DNA of 64,000 bases from Phytophthora quininea (lineage: Eukaryota; Oomycota; Peronosporomycetes; Peronosporales; Peronosporaceae), in NCBI GenBank assembly GCA_011947345.1, contig JAAVTG010000621.1, positions 186,001 through 250,000 of the forward strand, in the 5' to 3' direction. The translations under genes were made by a program, and so were the position numbers. The notes beneath the pieces are model-generated. The model did not search any database, had not been told where the DNA came from, and was given only the letters and a program-made list of their open reading frames with translations. Positions 20,299-32,590 of the stretch are shown in pieces; position 1 is the stretch's first letter; each line of letters opens with the position of its first letter.

Positions 20299-22107
20299 TT
20301 AGTAGTCTTCACTGTCTTCACTGTCTTCGGCGTTGACGTGCTGGTACCTTGGCCTGCTTGGAGAGTCACGTCGCCAGTCAAGTTGGATGCCGCAAATGTA
20401 CTGGTCCTCAGCGTACGAGTCCAGGCGCACTTGGACCTGCAAAGTTGGCTGGGTCTCCTTGACCAGCACTAGCAGCGGATTTAACTCTTCCTTCATGAAC
20501 ACATCGCACCAACCCGACGGGATCGAACGGTTCGGGTTGGCGATCAACAGCACTAACTTTCGAGTGCATTTAGACCTATCGATGTCGTCGGTCTCCGATA
20601 GCAAGCGCAGCAACGCTGTCACCTCACGGTAGAAGCTCGGGATGGCAGTGTGTTCTTCAAGTCCCCCAATTCCAATACCTACAGAGAGCTGCTTTCCCAC
20701 TGTATTGGTCTGCTCGGACACGGCACAAATATACTTGAAAATCCCTTTAGCCGTGAAGAAACCCGTGTGAAGTTTGGCGAACGTTAGCCGTTCGAGACGA
20801 GTGATCGAAGTCAGCGACCGATCTGTCAATGTTTGAATTTCCAACAGACAGACCGAGTCGTTCTCGACCTCGATATGCTGCAACAGAGGACAGCAATTCG
20901 CTGCGGATTCCCAGAAGTCATCACCGAAGAGATTGTGGTCAAAACACAGCGATGCCGACGAGTTTTCGTAGCAGATCTCGACGACTAGAACTGTCAGCGC
21001 TGGACATCCCCTCAGTGCCCAACCAACCTGTCGAGCCAAGTCACCATACCCTGGAAGTGGAGACGTCGGTGACACTGCTTTATCACCGCAGTTTTTGATG
21101 TACTGGTGATAATCCCAGCTTAAGTTTGCTGTCAATATCAACGCCGTTAATGCTGGCTTGGAATACTCACCAAAGACTCGGAAGAAGTCGTCGGCGGCCG
21201 GCACAACTTGCCAGCTAAACTCACGCAGCCTCGTGCATCTCTCATTGAAAGTTCTCCACGTTTCCAACGGAATCAACCACTTTTCATGGCATCGGATGCG
21301 ACCGTCGAAGAAGGCTTTTTGAAAGCCATCCAAGTACTCGATTTGTGGACAGAATTTCGCCACAGCATCAACGAAAGCTGAGCTGCTTTTGAAAATATTA
21401 TCAGTGTGGTAAGAAACCGCAGTGAGGCGCCTTAAACCTCTACATTTTCCCGTTGTAAACCAAGTTTGCAGCGCACTGAGCAAGGCCTTCATTAGCTGAT
21501 TGATCTCCGGCCCAGCTTCAATTTCTCCATATTTCCCATGGCACGGCAAGATCAATGACTCCAAGCTCTGGCAATGTTTCGAAGCTGACTTTAGAATCAA
21601 CGGAAGGTGTCGACTCTGCAAAGGTATTCTTTCGAGATCCAACCGTTTAAGATTGGATAAACTCGTGAAGATTTCTTCCCAAGGAATGGTCAGCCCATTC
21701 AGCGTATCCACTTCATCTACGGATCTGCAATATTTGTTCTGAAACTCGGCAAAGCTACGACTAATGGGATCCAAATTGTCGGTCTGAATCCGTTCCCTGG
21801 ACTTCGTGAATACCAAACTCAACGCCAACACTTTGTTGCCACGGAGTTTGAGGTTTTCCGTCACCACTGCAATATCCTCCGCTGTTGCTGCCGACTCAAA
21901 TTTCAGCTTCAGCTTCGCGGCTCTGAAAGCCGACAGGAAATCCTTGACAATGTCGCTCGCAGCTTTCGAAACGAGCGCGATATTCAACAGACTGGACGTG
22001 AAAAGCGGTCGCGTGTTCCCACCAAAATCTTGAACGACCCCTTCGACTGCAAACTCGAGGATGGTGGCGACTTGACACGCCGGAAGTGACAACAGAGATA
22101 AAGACAT
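20299..22107 (-). CDS. LRR-like / F-box-like protein of unknown function
   Basis: Intact 602-residue frame. The N-terminus (MSLSLLSLPACQVATILEF...LLNIALVSKAASDIV) has the feel of an F-box-like start. The rest carries irregular leucine-rich segments typical of solvent-exposed LRR stacks (LSNLKRLDLERIPL, CQSLESLILPCHG, CRGLRRLTAV, CPQIEYLDGF, CPALTVLVVEI, CCPLLQHIEVEND, ITRLERLTFAKL). It ends with an acidic tail (EDSEDSEDY). No signal peptide or membrane helix. I do not recognise a named family; a substrate-adaptor role would be inference. The complete frame stands out in a region where most neighbours are broken. Confidence 0.65.
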   Translation of the reverse strand: MSLSLLSLPACQVATILEFAVEGVVQDFGGNTRPLFTSSLLNIALVSKAASDIVKDFLSAFRAAKLKLKFESAATAEDIAVVTENLKLRGNKVLALSLVFTKSRERIQTDNLDPISRSFAEFQNKYCRSVDEVDTLNGLTIPWEEIFTSLSNLKRLDLERIPLQSRHLPLILKSASKHCQSLESLILPCHGKYGEIEAGPEINQLMKALLSALQTWFTTGKCRGLRRLTAVSYHTDNIFKSSSAFVDAVAKFCPQIEYLDGFQKAFFDGRIRCHEKWLIPLETWRTFNERCTRLREFSWQVVPAADDFFRVFGEYSKPALTALILTANLSWDYHQYIKNCGDKAVSPTSPLPGYGDLARQVGWALRGCPALTVLVVEICYENSSASLCFDHNLFGDDFWESAANCCPLLQHIEVENDSVCLLEIQTLTDRSLTSITRLERLTFAKLHTGFFTAKGIFKYICAVSEQTNTVGKQLSVGIGIGGLEEHTAIPSFYREVTALLRLLSETDDIDRSKCTRKLVLLIANPNRSIPSGWCDVFMKEELNPLLVLVKETQPTLQVQVRLDSYAEDQYICGIQLDWRRDSPSRPRYQHVNAEDSEDSEDY

Positions 22108-22208
22108 CGCTCCAAAGGGGGATTTCCTTGATGATATTTTTACAAATCATAGGAAAATTGTCTGCCATTCAAATTGTTCACAACCTTTATGAGTGGTGAA
22201 GTAGCGAT

Positions 22209-24425
22209 GCTGGGTCTTCCTGGAAACTCGTGACTCCGGGGTGCGCTTTTCCGCAGAGTGATTTAGCGTACAAGGCTTCACGCCCGGAGCTGCAGTGCGA
22301 AGACGACGATCAGTGCGAAGGAGACGCGAAATGCCAAGTGGATCCAGCGACTTCAACGGGTTTCTGCGTCTGCAACATGTGGTCGCCACGGGAATTCCAC
22401 GCCGTCGCCGTTTTCAACGCCGCCTTGTATTTATCTGGAGGATACGCTCAAATCGATCTAGGGAACTGCGGAGTGGAAGAGAACGCTCGAAAACGACCGT
22501 CAGGGGAGGAATTTGCGTGTAGTGGCGGCTACCGAGCATACTTGAACGATGTTTGGACGTCGACGGACGGTCAGCACTGGACGATGCTCAAGCAACACGC
22601 AGAATTCCAACCACGAGGAGAGCACTCGATGGTCGTGTTCAAGTCGCTGTTGTACATCCTCGGAGGACGCACAGGAAGCTCCAAGACGGATGCAACTACG
22701 GGTGAAGCAAGTACTCAGTTGCTGAATGATATTTGGGTGAGTTCGACCGGCTCTACGTGGACACTTGTGAACGGTGCGGCTCCGTGGTCCGCTCGGGCGA
22801 AACACGTGACTTTGGCTCTGCCTGGTGCGCCAGATCAAACTTCTGGCGACGACCCTGATGATCAGTTAATTCTCATGTTTGGAGAAGATGCAGAGCGAAC
22901 TCTGGAAGATGTCTGGGTTTGGAAAGGAGGCCAGACGCCTTGGATTCAGGACTACTCGACGGCGACGGCGTTCTCGCAGTACGTGCGTCCCACCAGCGAT
23001 GTTTCCAAGCTGCGAACGATGGTGAATGGTGATGCAGCGGCTTTGTATGTTGCTGGAGTCAACACCATCCAGGATCTGACCAGTCTGTCATTCGACCAAA
23101 CGTTGGCGTTGCGAGAACTGATGCCGATCTGCGACTACATCTCGTTAGCGAAGCTTGTGGTTGACCAATGCACCGTACAAGCCACGCAATACGAAGGTCA
23201 GGAGTACGCAAACGTTCAAGTGATCCAAGGAGCAAACGGCGACGCACTGGCAGCAGCTGCACAAACCACCACCACCATGGGCGAAACTAATTGGGACGGA
23301 TGCACGCACATTGGCACCAAAGTGACCGATTCCAAGACGCACCGACTTCGCTGGGCTGATGTGCTCGGCGTCGACCAAGTTCAAGTCCTTCGCGACGTCT
23401 TCGTCGACGCGCAAGATAGCATTTGCATGTGGAAACCCAAGCCTCGTTCCGGCCTCGGGGTGCGATTTTCCAACGCCGCGTGATGATGTTGGGCGGCCTA
23501 ACAGCTCCAGACTACTACGACAACGATGTCTGGTACCGAGACGCCCGTCGACCGCTAGCTCAGTTCACTCGAGTTCCTACTAGCGACAGTTCCGAGACCG
23601 TCTTCAAGTTCGAAAGCGACAAACCGTATTGCGTCTTCGAGTACTACGTGCTCAATTCAGCCGAGCAGCTTGTCGTTCGCAATTGGACGTTGACGCTGGG
23701 CGAGCTGGACTTTGGGGGTTGGTTGGATTCCGGGACGTTCATGATCCGAATCCGCGCTCGAGATCCCGCTGGAAACGTGGACGAGAAGTTCGAGGACGGC
23801 CGAAATGAGTACACGTGTGTACGTTCGACCGCTCCCATGGGGCCTGATCATCGGGCTTTCGAGTGTGGCTCTGGTGCTGCTAGCAGGGTTTTTGATGGAG
23901 TGGAGGAAGCGACGCAAACGAGCTGCGATGGAGAGGTACGCCATGAAGCGCATGCGTCGTAAACTCAAGAAGAAAAACGGAGCCGTCGAGATCGCCAAAG
24001 AAGGAGACGCCAATTGGCGGGAGACGTATGACAAGGCCAAAGACGGCAAGAAAGGCAAGAAGAGCGTCAAACGTAAGGCCACGACCCCGAAAGACAAGAC
24101 AAAGGGCAAAGAGAAGGACCAAAGCAAGAAGAAGACGAAAGCCACGGAGAAATCGACAAGCAAGGTGAAAGCGAAGAAGGACGTGAAAAAGGATGACAAG
24201 AAGAAGAAGAAGAAAACGACCAAGGAAGTGAACAGCGGAGCGAAGAAAACCAAGTCGAGCGACACCAAGAAGAAGTCCAAAACGAAGGATGCAGCGACGA
24301 AAAAGAAGCCGAACGATGGCGCTAAAACGGCCGAGAAACGAGCGAGCAAGAAAGCCAAGAGCGACAAGAGCGCCAAAAAGAAGACGGCGAAAACCAAGAC
24401 TTCGGATAAAAAGAAGACCAAGTAG
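22209..24425 (+). pseudogene. Truncated duplicate of the kelch membrane protein
   Basis: Nearly identical to the minus-strand kelch gene from the residues SSWKLVTPGCAF onward, but without the signal peptide and first ~190 residues, so it has no proper start. It keeps the Cys-rich insert, remaining kelch repeats, membrane helix and Lys-rich tail, ending KKKTK at TAG 24423-24425. It shares the frame break near 23450 with the parent. It does not share the parent's break at 11421-11428 (here GGGGG is intact) but has its own 2-base loss near 23815. Truncation by the duplication breakpoint makes it a probable pseudogene unless a new upstream start is used. Confidence 0.8.
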
Positions 24426-24446
24426 AGAGGATAAAAGGATCAATAT

Positions 24447-24733
24447 TCACTCGTGAATCCATTCGAATTGAAAAGTAAGATCCATTCCTAGCCAGAACAT
24501 CGTGCGTAGTCAAAAAGAAGAGAAAAAATAGTTTGCATGCATACGATGCTTCTTACCAAAGTGTACCAGCGTCACTTGTAGTAAAATCACAATCCAGACG
24601 AATAATCGACCTTGCAACAACTCCGTCTCCGTGTCCAACACAAAAGCCAGCTGGTAAATCAAGGAGAAGTCAAACTTCTGCTTTAGTGTGATGTGCAGCC
24701 GCACCGAAGACACCAGTTCGATCGCAGTGTAAG
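24447..24733 (-). pseudogene. 3' fragment of membrane gene 3 carried in arm A'
   Basis: Matches 10416-10697 in opposite orientation, including the intron and last exon. The coding part (KQKFDFSLIYQLAFVLDTET...) lacks the first ~400 residues. It abuts the hydrolase relic at 24734. Confidence 0.8.
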
Positions 24734-25131
24734 TACACTGACGTGGGGTCGACTTGCAGATGTACGACGTGGAATCGAAGATGTCTGAGAATCAAACGCA
24801 GCGTCGAGTCTCCGAGAGTCTTGACGAACTTCGCCGATAAAAAGTTGAAGACCAGTCGACGTCATGACACTGGGAACAGCAACAGGTTCGCACTTGTTGT
24901 CAACATTTTCTGGTGCTTGTACCTCCTGCTCTCGATAAACGTTGATACATAATAGCGTGGATCCACGGATGTTGTCGTTGCAAAGCGCCAAAGCGATCGC
25001 AATAATGGCCACTGCATCTTCGTTCTTAGTAAGTTGGTTGTTTCGTGCCTGGCACCGGAAGAAGCCTTGCCATGAGCTACAAGAATTGTCCACGACACTA
25101 CAACTGCAGCAAAGTGAAGGAATTTGGACAT
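24734..25131 (-). pseudogene. Hydrolase relic H, cut by the A' junction
   Basis: Starts MSKFLHFAAVVVSWTILVAH, a signal peptide, and keeps a trace of the N-terminal domain (MQWPLLRSLWRF, compare WPSLRF). Most of that domain is missing before the linker VMTSTG...RRLDAAFD and SDIFDSTS. It ends where other copies read STPRPC, exactly at the A' breakpoint, so nucleophile, acid and His are absent. Several frame changes. Clearly dead. Confidence 0.75.
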
Positions 25132-25420
25132 GATGTCACTCTTTGCTGATCAATGTTAGAATGAGATGAATCGGGGGCTTGAGTAGCTCTCCACGCTCGA
25201 GATACAGTCTTCAGCAGTCTTGGGAATTGCAGCCGGCAGACCAATACGGACGTGATCTTCACGAGTCGAGCGCTTGCCTAATTGTATTGTCATTTCGTGT
25301 CGCTCCGCTCAACGAACTCAACCTATTTCGCCTTCGTCACGTTCAACTGCACATTGCCCAACGCTCTGGCGTTGTATTCCAAACCTTAGTAGATTAGATT
25401 TAACACCGCAGCTTGAGAAC

Positions 25421-26839
25421 TCACAAATAATCGGTAATCGAAGCCCCCCAAACGAACTCAACCCACGGGCTGCGCTGACACTGGAGACTTGAATTGGACT
25501 TGGTAGACGCATTTTTGCTGTTGTCAGGGACAAGAGCTGCGATCCGTTTCCTGCGCAGGAGACTTGGCTCAACTCGCGTGCAAACCATCGGACAGCTCAG
25601 CGGGAAAATGTCGGTGGACGGAGCAATGATTTCAGTCTGCAGAAGTTCGCTGATGAACTTGAAGGCGCTTGTAGGGCTCTGTAGGGAGAACACGATAACT
25701 TGCTTGTCCGCGGTAAACCAGAAGAAATCCCAGCGGGAGCGCAGGTCTGTCAAAAGACCCATCGGAGCTCGTCCGCCATTATCCTCGAGATCAGCAATAA
25801 CCAACTTCAGCAGCACTTGGCTTCGACAGTAGTCGATTTCACTTGGGTCATTGCAGTCCCGCTTTACATCCACCAAGAAGCAATGCCCGGCAAACACACT
25901 GGTGTAGCGTTCTGCGTTGCGGTCTACGCTCATTACGTCAGCGGTGCCCTTCACAGGGAACCCGATCGTTCCAACGCCATCGTTAAGGAGCTGCATCTCC
26001 TCTTGTGAAGTATCCTTCACAAAGAACAGAGGTTGCTCGCTGCCTTCCGGGTGGATCGTGTGTTTGATGTGCTGCGTAATGTACGCGAGATACTTCTCAC
26101 GCTGCTTGGGAGCATCTTCAGCCATGTCGCTCTCCCATACAAAGCGGTCTTCCTCCTCTTCACTACCACTCGGATCTTCTTCAAAACGGACGAATTCAGT
26201 TGTCAGACCCAAGTGCTTCTGCATGTCTTCCACTTGCGGCGAGGAAGCCATTGCGATTGGAATCCACTCCGGAGTGTACTGCATCAGACTCCACAGTTTC
26301 GAGTTTCTCTGGACTAGCTTCTCCTCCACCGCGTTCTGATGCCCCTCCATCGTTTGCCTCTTCTCCAGCTTCTGCTGCATTTCCTTCATCTTTTGCAGCA
26401 GCTCCTCCATCTTCGGCAGCCTCTTTTGCAATTTCAGGGCTCTCTTGGCCTGCTTGTCATCTTCCCTTTCGTATCTGCGATTGAAGATCTGGACCACATC
26501 CTCCAGCGTCAGCTTCTGCCGTTTGTGGGCTACTCGATTGTGAATTAGTTCCTCGTCGCTATCATCGTCTTCCTTCTTCTCGAGTTCGTCCACGCAGTTT
26601 GATGAATTGACTCGAGACTCGCCATCGACATCCGAAACTTTGGCAAGGCGCAACTCCAGCTCTAGGGCGTTGTCTGCGAGCGTCTTGATCGTCTGCTGCA
26701 AGTGGATAACGCTCGCATCTTCTACCAGTGGGATATTCACACTGGCTGAGGCAAGTCGCAGCTTCAGGGCCGTGATGGTCTGTTGCAACTGCATAGCAGT
26801 CACGTCTTCGGCCAGAGGGAGGCTGAACATCACCGTCAT
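25421..26839 (-). CDS. CRN-like protein with putative PD-(D/E)XK nuclease fold
   Basis: Intact frame of about 472 residues from the ATG at 26839 (the open frame runs 18 codons further only via TTG). Layout: an N-terminal part with two diverged copies of a Leu-rich unit (PLAEDVTAMQLQQTI, PLVEDASVIHLQQTI); an acidic/basic coiled-coil stretch (KRALKLQKRLPKMEELLQK); then a C-terminal domain with GTADV ... FLVDVKRD. A conserved Asp followed by D-x-K at this spacing is what PD-(D/E)XK nuclease-like domains show; such domains occur at the C-termini of oomycete Crinkler proteins. No signal peptide or LFLAK N-terminus is present, so it is not a complete classical CRN. The gene is in duplication arm B; the B' copy is broken. 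Confidence 0.6.
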   Translation of the reverse strand: MTVMFSLPLAEDVTAMQLQQTITALKLRLASASVNIPLVEDASVIHLQQTIKTLADNALELELRLAKVSDVDGESRVNSSNCVDELEKKEDDDSDEELIHNRVAHKRQKLTLEDVVQIFNRRYEREDDKQAKRALKLQKRLPKMEELLQKMKEMQQKLEKRQTMEGHQNAVEEKLVQRNSKLWSLMQYTPEWIPIAMASSPQVEDMQKHLGLTTEFVRFEEDPSGSEEEEDRFVWESDMAEDAPKQREKYLAYITQHIKHTIHPEGSEQPLFFVKDTSQEEMQLLNDGVGTIGFPVKGTADVMSVDRNAERYTSVFAGHCFLVDVKRDCNDPSEIDYCRSQVLLKLVIADLEDNGGRAPMGLLTDLRSRWDFFWFTADKQVIVFSLQSPTSAFKFISELLQTEIIAPSTDIFPLSCPMVCTRVEPSLLRRKRIAALVPDNSKNASTKSNSSLQCQRSPWVEFVWGASITDYL

Positions 26840-28262
26840 TTCCTCAGTCCTTGAAGCTTGCAGTCGAATGTAATAATGAGCCACCAACGTCAACGCTAGT
26901 CTTCCTCCATCAGTGATGGGCCATCAATAGGTGTCCAACATTACAAGAAGTTCCAGAATGCATTTTGTTTTGCAATTTGACAAGAAGCCAATGAACCAAA
27001 CTCCACCTAGAGCACGCACTCGAGCCACTTCACGGGCATTTTCTTCTCGTTGAGTAGTGAATCGCCGGCTCGGAATTGCAAGTCGTAGTGGTTCGCCTTG
27101 GAGGCGTAAAAAGCGTCCCGGTAGTTATCTCCAAACTTGTCCTCTGGGATTCCTGCTCGACAGCTTTCAAACTCCACCATGCCGTCGTTTCTGCGGGACT
27201 TGTGAGGGATGGAGATGGCCATGGTCCACATCTTGAGTTGGTGTCTGGACATGATGCCCCAGTACCCGGTGCTGCAGATTGCGCCCGAAACACTGACAGT
27301 GTAAACTTCTTGAGCTGCCTTGTAAGCTTTATCCAACGCTGAGGAGCTGTAGCTTTCATGTTCGTAGGCGAGCGACTTCATGGCGGTGGAAACGGGACAA
27401 CCTCCAGTACTACCGTCGCTGATAAACTTCTTGACGACGAAGTTGATTTTGTCGGCACACGCGTTCTGGGAGTAGTCCGAGCCCATACTGCCGGCCATCG
27501 GAGCCCCCATACTCAACCACGACGTGCTATTGGCAAGACTGCATCTCCCATTGGCAATCGCGCCGGCCAGCATCAAGCCGCCCATGGAATGAGTGACGAT
27601 GATCGTGTCGGAAATGGTTGACTTGGCACTGGTGTCGCTCACGGCCAGAGCTCGATCGCAGACCTTTGCTGCTGTTTCGGGTCGTACCAAGTGTTGTTGA
27701 AAGTATCGAGCACGGCGTACTGGATGGATGAACAGCACGGCGTGTGACCCGTGATGTTTCCCCAATATTTTGGCATCGAGTCGACGTTTTCAGGCTCTTC
27801 ATACTTCACGCCGAAGCCGTGGATGAAGATACACGGACGCGGAGTCGACTTACAGGTACATGAAGTCGAGTCGAAGATGTCGGAGAATTTGATAGCAGGT
27901 TTCAGTCTTCGAGAGCCTTGGCGGATGTTGCTGGTTAGCTTGCGAACGTCGCTCTTTTGTTGCGTATGAACTTGTGCTGCGTCCGTAGGCCTCGCAAGAA
28001 CAAGAGTCATCATCGCGAGTAGAACTCGGAATATTGTCATTTCGTCGCGAGTCGTGACTCACGACAAACTAAGCGAATGATGGAATGAGGAGCGCGGGGG
28101 CTGTTATCATGAGGACGCGGGAAATTGAATGGTACAACGGGCGAGAAATTCAGCAGGCACAGCATTGGGAACTGCAGCCTGCAAAAACACGCTCGCGCAG
28201 CACCGTCTTGTAGTTTACAAACAAGAACGGGAGTGTGTGCTTCGTACCTTTTGGTGTTTGAA
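25500..28262 (-). repeat. Inverted segmental duplication, arm B
   Basis: This ~2.76-kb segment with the CRN-like gene and hydrolase C recurs in opposite orientation at about 37917-40120. Edges judged by eye from loss of identity: near the 3' end of the CRN-like gene, and at CTTCAAA (minus strand) upstream of hydrolase C. Confidence 0.8.
27007..28040 (-). CDS. Secreted alpha/beta hydrolase, short form, copy C
   Basis: Short architecture: signal peptide (MTIFRVLLAMMTLVLARPTDA), brief linker, then directly the hydrolase domain (CKSTPRPCIFIHGFG, elbow THSMGG, RRNDGMVEF, ANHYDLQF). It lacks the ~210-residue N-terminal domain of copies A, B, D and F. Ends KWLECVL at TAG 27007-27009. The frame breaks at 27663-27667 (the QQQK site). 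It is almost identical to copy G at 38165-39198, which is intact at this site but broken elsewhere, so each copy supports the other's reading. Confidence 0.8.
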
Positions 28263-28340
28263 GAGTAAATACATGTTGGTTGTTGCGTCAAAAATGTAGC
28301 GAGTGACGAGATTTGAACGACAAAATGGCAGCGGTTCTTA

Positions 28341-29658
<1,318 letters not shown>

Positions 29659-30036
29659 GGCTACACGTGTGTGTGACTTGGCAGATTTGAGACTGACGTA
29701 GAGCTTCGCCCGTGATCTTAGTATGCGTGCTTTAGGTTCAGTGCACCAAAAAGTAAACAGTATGCGTGTTTTGAGGGCTTATGCGTGTCAATTGGACGAC
29801 ACAAATGAGCTTATCGGGCAAGTGCCGGCAAGGCAAACAGCTTGCCGCCACGCGTATACGTCGCTACATTCCAGCACGACGATGTGCTCGGCCTTGTGGC
29901 TATGAAGGCTGGGTTTGCTTCAAAGCAACTTGCTGGTGCCCAGCTGAAGCAATGGAATCTGTAGCCAAACCACCAAAAACGGACTATATTTAGTCCCATT
30001 TGGTCTCAGCACCTTCGTCCAAGCACACCAAACAAG
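29659..30036. promoter_or_regulatory. Shared divergent promoter region, ferrochelatase / gamma-tubulin
   Basis: This 378-bp gap separates two divergent start codons and must hold both promoters and leaders. I see no coding sequence. No clear TATA box; a TATATTTAGT stretch lies about 50 bp upstream of the gamma-tubulin ATG. Confidence 0.45.
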
Positions 30037-31416
30037 ATGCCGCGCGAGATCATCACGCTGCAGGCGGGCCAATGCGGCAACCAGATCGGCATGGAGTTCT
30101 GGAAGCAGCTGTGCGCCGAGCACGGCATCTCCGCCGACGGCATCGTGCAGGAGTTCGCCACGTCAGGCCACGACCGCAAGGACGTCTTCTTCTACCAAGC
30201 AGATGACGAGCATTACATTCCGAGGGCGCTTCTGATGGACCTGGAGCCGCGTGTGATCAACACCATCAGCACTTCGACCTTCCGCAACTTGTACAACCCA
30301 GAAAACTTCTTTGTCAGCAAAGAAGGAGGCGGTGCAGGCAACAATTGGGCGTCTGGGTACCATCAGGGAGACCTCCACCATGACCAACTGATGGAGATGA
30401 TCGACAGAGAAGCTGACGGATCGGACAGTCTGGAGGGCTTTGTGCTGTGCCACTCCATTGCAGGAGGAACGGGATCCGGCATGGGGTCGTATCTCCTCGA
30501 GAATTTGAACGACCACTTCCCCAAGAAGCTCATCCAGACCTACTCGGTGTTCCCCAACCAGTCGGACTTCCAGAGCGACGTGGTCGTGCAGCCGTACAAT
30601 TCACTGCTGACCATGAAGAGACTTGTGCTGAATGCAGACTCCGTTGTGGTGCTAGATAACACGGCACTAAACAGGATCGCGGTGGAAAGGCTGAGGGTGG
30701 AGAACCCCACGGTCTCCCAGCTAAACTCGCTGGTGTCGACCGTCATGGCGGCTAGTACGACGACGCTGCGGTATCCTGGGTACATGAACAACGACCTTAT
30801 TGGCTTGGTGGCGTCGTTGATCCCAACCCCTCGCTGCCACTTCTTGATGACGGGCTACACGCCACTGACGATCGACACGCAGGTCTCGGCGGTGAGGAAG
30901 ACGACGGTACTGGACGTCATGCGGCGTCTGTTGCAGCCAAAGAACATCATGGTGAGCACGTCTACCAAGACGGGATGCTATATCTCGATCCTCAACATCA
31001 TCCAGGGCGATGTGGACCCAACGCAGGTGCACAAGTCGCTGCAGCGCATCCGCGAAAGGAAGCTGGCGCGCTTTATCCCGTGGGGACCTGCCTCGATCCA
31101 AGTGGCGTTGTCCCGCAAGTCACCGTACGTCGAGACGGCCCACAAGGTGAACGGGTTGATGCTGGCCAACCACACCAGCATCGGCGCATTGTTTCACAAG
31201 CTGCTGCTGCAGTACGACCGGCTGAAGAAGCACGGCGCTTTCATCGAGAACTACCGCAAGGAACCCATGTTTGCTGAAAACCTAGACGAGTTCGACAGTG
31301 CTCGTGAGGTCGTGCAGAACCTAGTGGACGAGTACAAGGCCAGCGAACGTGCAGACTACGCCACGTGGGGACAACCTCCGTCCAGCGCCATGGACGACGT
31401 CCGCATGGCGCACTAG
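30037..31416 (+). CDS. TUBG: Gamma-tubulin
   Basis: Intact, intron-less 459-residue frame. Gamma-tubulin nucleates microtubules at spindle poles and basal bodies within the gamma-tubulin ring complex. The start [18 protein letters not shown] is diagnostic, with GQCGNQ at the nucleotide pocket. The glycine-rich tubulin signature [14 protein letters not shown] follows around residue 140. Length and the N-terminal [10 protein letters not shown] set it apart from alpha- and beta-tubulins. The divergent neighbour is ferrochelatase; the convergent neighbour is TRAPPC5, whose stop is 72 bp away. Confidence 0.97.
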   Translation: MPREIITLQAGQCGNQIGMEFWKQLCAEHGISADGIVQEFATSGHDRKDVFFYQADDEHYIPRALLMDLEPRVINTISTSTFRNLYNPENFFVSKEGGGAGNNWASGYHQGDLHHDQLMEMIDREADGSDSLEGFVLCHSIAGGTGSGMGSYLLENLNDHFPKKLIQTYSVFPNQSDFQSDVVVQPYNSLLTMKRLVLNADSVVVLDNTALNRIAVERLRVENPTVSQLNSLVSTVMAASTTTLRYPGYMNNDLIGLVASLIPTPRCHFLMTGYTPLTIDTQVSAVRKTTVLDVMRRLLQPKNIMVSTSTKTGCYISILNIIQGDVDPTQVHKSLQRIRERKLARFIPWGPASIQVALSRKSPYVETAHKVNGLMLANHTSIGALFHKLLLQYDRLKKHGAFIENYRKEPMFAENLDEFDSAREVVQNLVDEYKASERADYATWGQPPSSAMDDVRMAH

Positions 31417-31487
31417 ACAGAACGCTAAGGCCATTTCTAGGACCTCACGGTCTATTTAACGTTGCAAGTTCCTTTTGTGCGTCACAC

Positions 31488-32229
31488 TCATGTCAGTACG
31501 CGTTCTCGACGGATCACGCTCTCGTCGAACTTGACCAGGAACACCGTCTTGTTTTGCTGGCCTCCTGGAACCTCCACAGTGTGCGCTGTCACTTCAGCTA
31601 AGAAGCCACTGCTGCAGAGAATGCCGCGCACAATACCAGCAATATAGGCGGCGCAGTCCAGCTGGCCGAGATCGGGCGGCACAGACACGAACTTATTGGT
31701 GAGTGGCTCCAGCTCGTGGATCATGTACTCGTCCTCGTTCTCAGTACTGCGTTCCAGTGCGTCGGCAGCTTTACCGAAGAGCGCCTTCCAGCAGGTGGAC
31801 ACGATGAACTGCAGCATGCTCAGCAGGCGGGTCTCCCGTCGTCCAGACTTCTCCCGATGACACAATAGCTCGACGACACGCACTCCAACGCCGAAACCTG
31901 CCCCATCGAGGCTGTCAATCGGATATGAGAGCACAGTTAGTATGTTGCAGTCGGTTTTAAGAGAGGTGAAGGTGGCTATAAGAGCGTACCGGTTCTCAAG
32001 GTCCGAGATGTTCTGCACGCGCCCTTGGAAGTACTGTACCATCTCGGAGAAGAGGAAGGAGAAGGCGCTGAGACTCACCTGACAACGGCAGAGCGTTAGA
32101 AATTGGGCTGGTAGGGTACTGCACCAGGATCTTAACACGCACCTCGCTCTTGCCGCGGCTCAGCGGCCGGTCCAGCACGTGCAGACTCGTCGCCGAGACG
32201 CCCGTGCTGCGGCGACCCGAGTCCATCAT
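31488..32229 (-). CDS. TRAPPC5: TRAPP complex subunit 5 (Trs31/Bet3 family)
   Basis: Subunit of the transport-protein-particle tethering complex acting as a Rab/Ypt1 exchange factor at the Golgi. Three exons: 32143-32229, 31990-32078, 31488-31911; introns of 64 and 78 bp. The spliced protein reads LDRPLSRGKSEV then SLSAFSFLFSEMVQYFQ, NISDLENR, FGVGVRVVELL, RRETRLLSMLQFI, LFGKAADALE, and ends with IAGIVRGILCSSGF and VTAHTVE, all matching the Trs31 pattern. About 199 residues, close to the family length. No breaks. Confidence 0.92.
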
Positions 32230-32590
32230 AGCTCAGATTCTGTACACAATCGACACACTTGTCTAAACAATTACATATATACGCACATATATTACAGATA
32301 TAACCTCATTCTTCAAATGAAGTGACATAAGTAATTTGACACCGTCACCGCCATGATGGATCGCGAACATGACTCCTCTGCTCTTGCAGAGCCCCAAGAT
32401 GCCTCTGAAAAAGCGCTTCCCACGAACAGTAAAAACCCATCGCCACCGTCAGCACCACATCAAGTTGATGATCGCCTCCAAAAGTTGCAATTCCCACCTG
32501 CTATCTTGTGTCTTTCCGATGGGGCAGCGATGTGGCGTTCCACCACTCGTCCGACCACTTCGCCTCGACTCACTCCAGAACCTAAATACA
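32230..32590. other. Intergenic, divergent promoters
   Basis: Between TRAPPC5 (minus) and hydrolase D (plus). An open frame continues upstream of the hydrolase start from 32369, but without signal-peptide character. AT-rich around 32250-32310. No gene called. Confidence 0.4.

Larger units (their letters stand above)
22195..24733 (+). repeat. Inverted segmental duplication, arm A'
   Basis: Inverted copy of 10416-12946. It carries a kelch gene lacking its 5' third and the 3' end of membrane gene 3. The right edge (24733/24734) falls inside a truncated hydrolase gene. Confidence 0.85.

Noticed and set aside
22147..22389. Minus-strand frame with MATTCCRRRNPLKSL as a gene, also seen at 12752-13105
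   Set aside because: It appears twice only because it is the antisense of the duplicated kelch gene.
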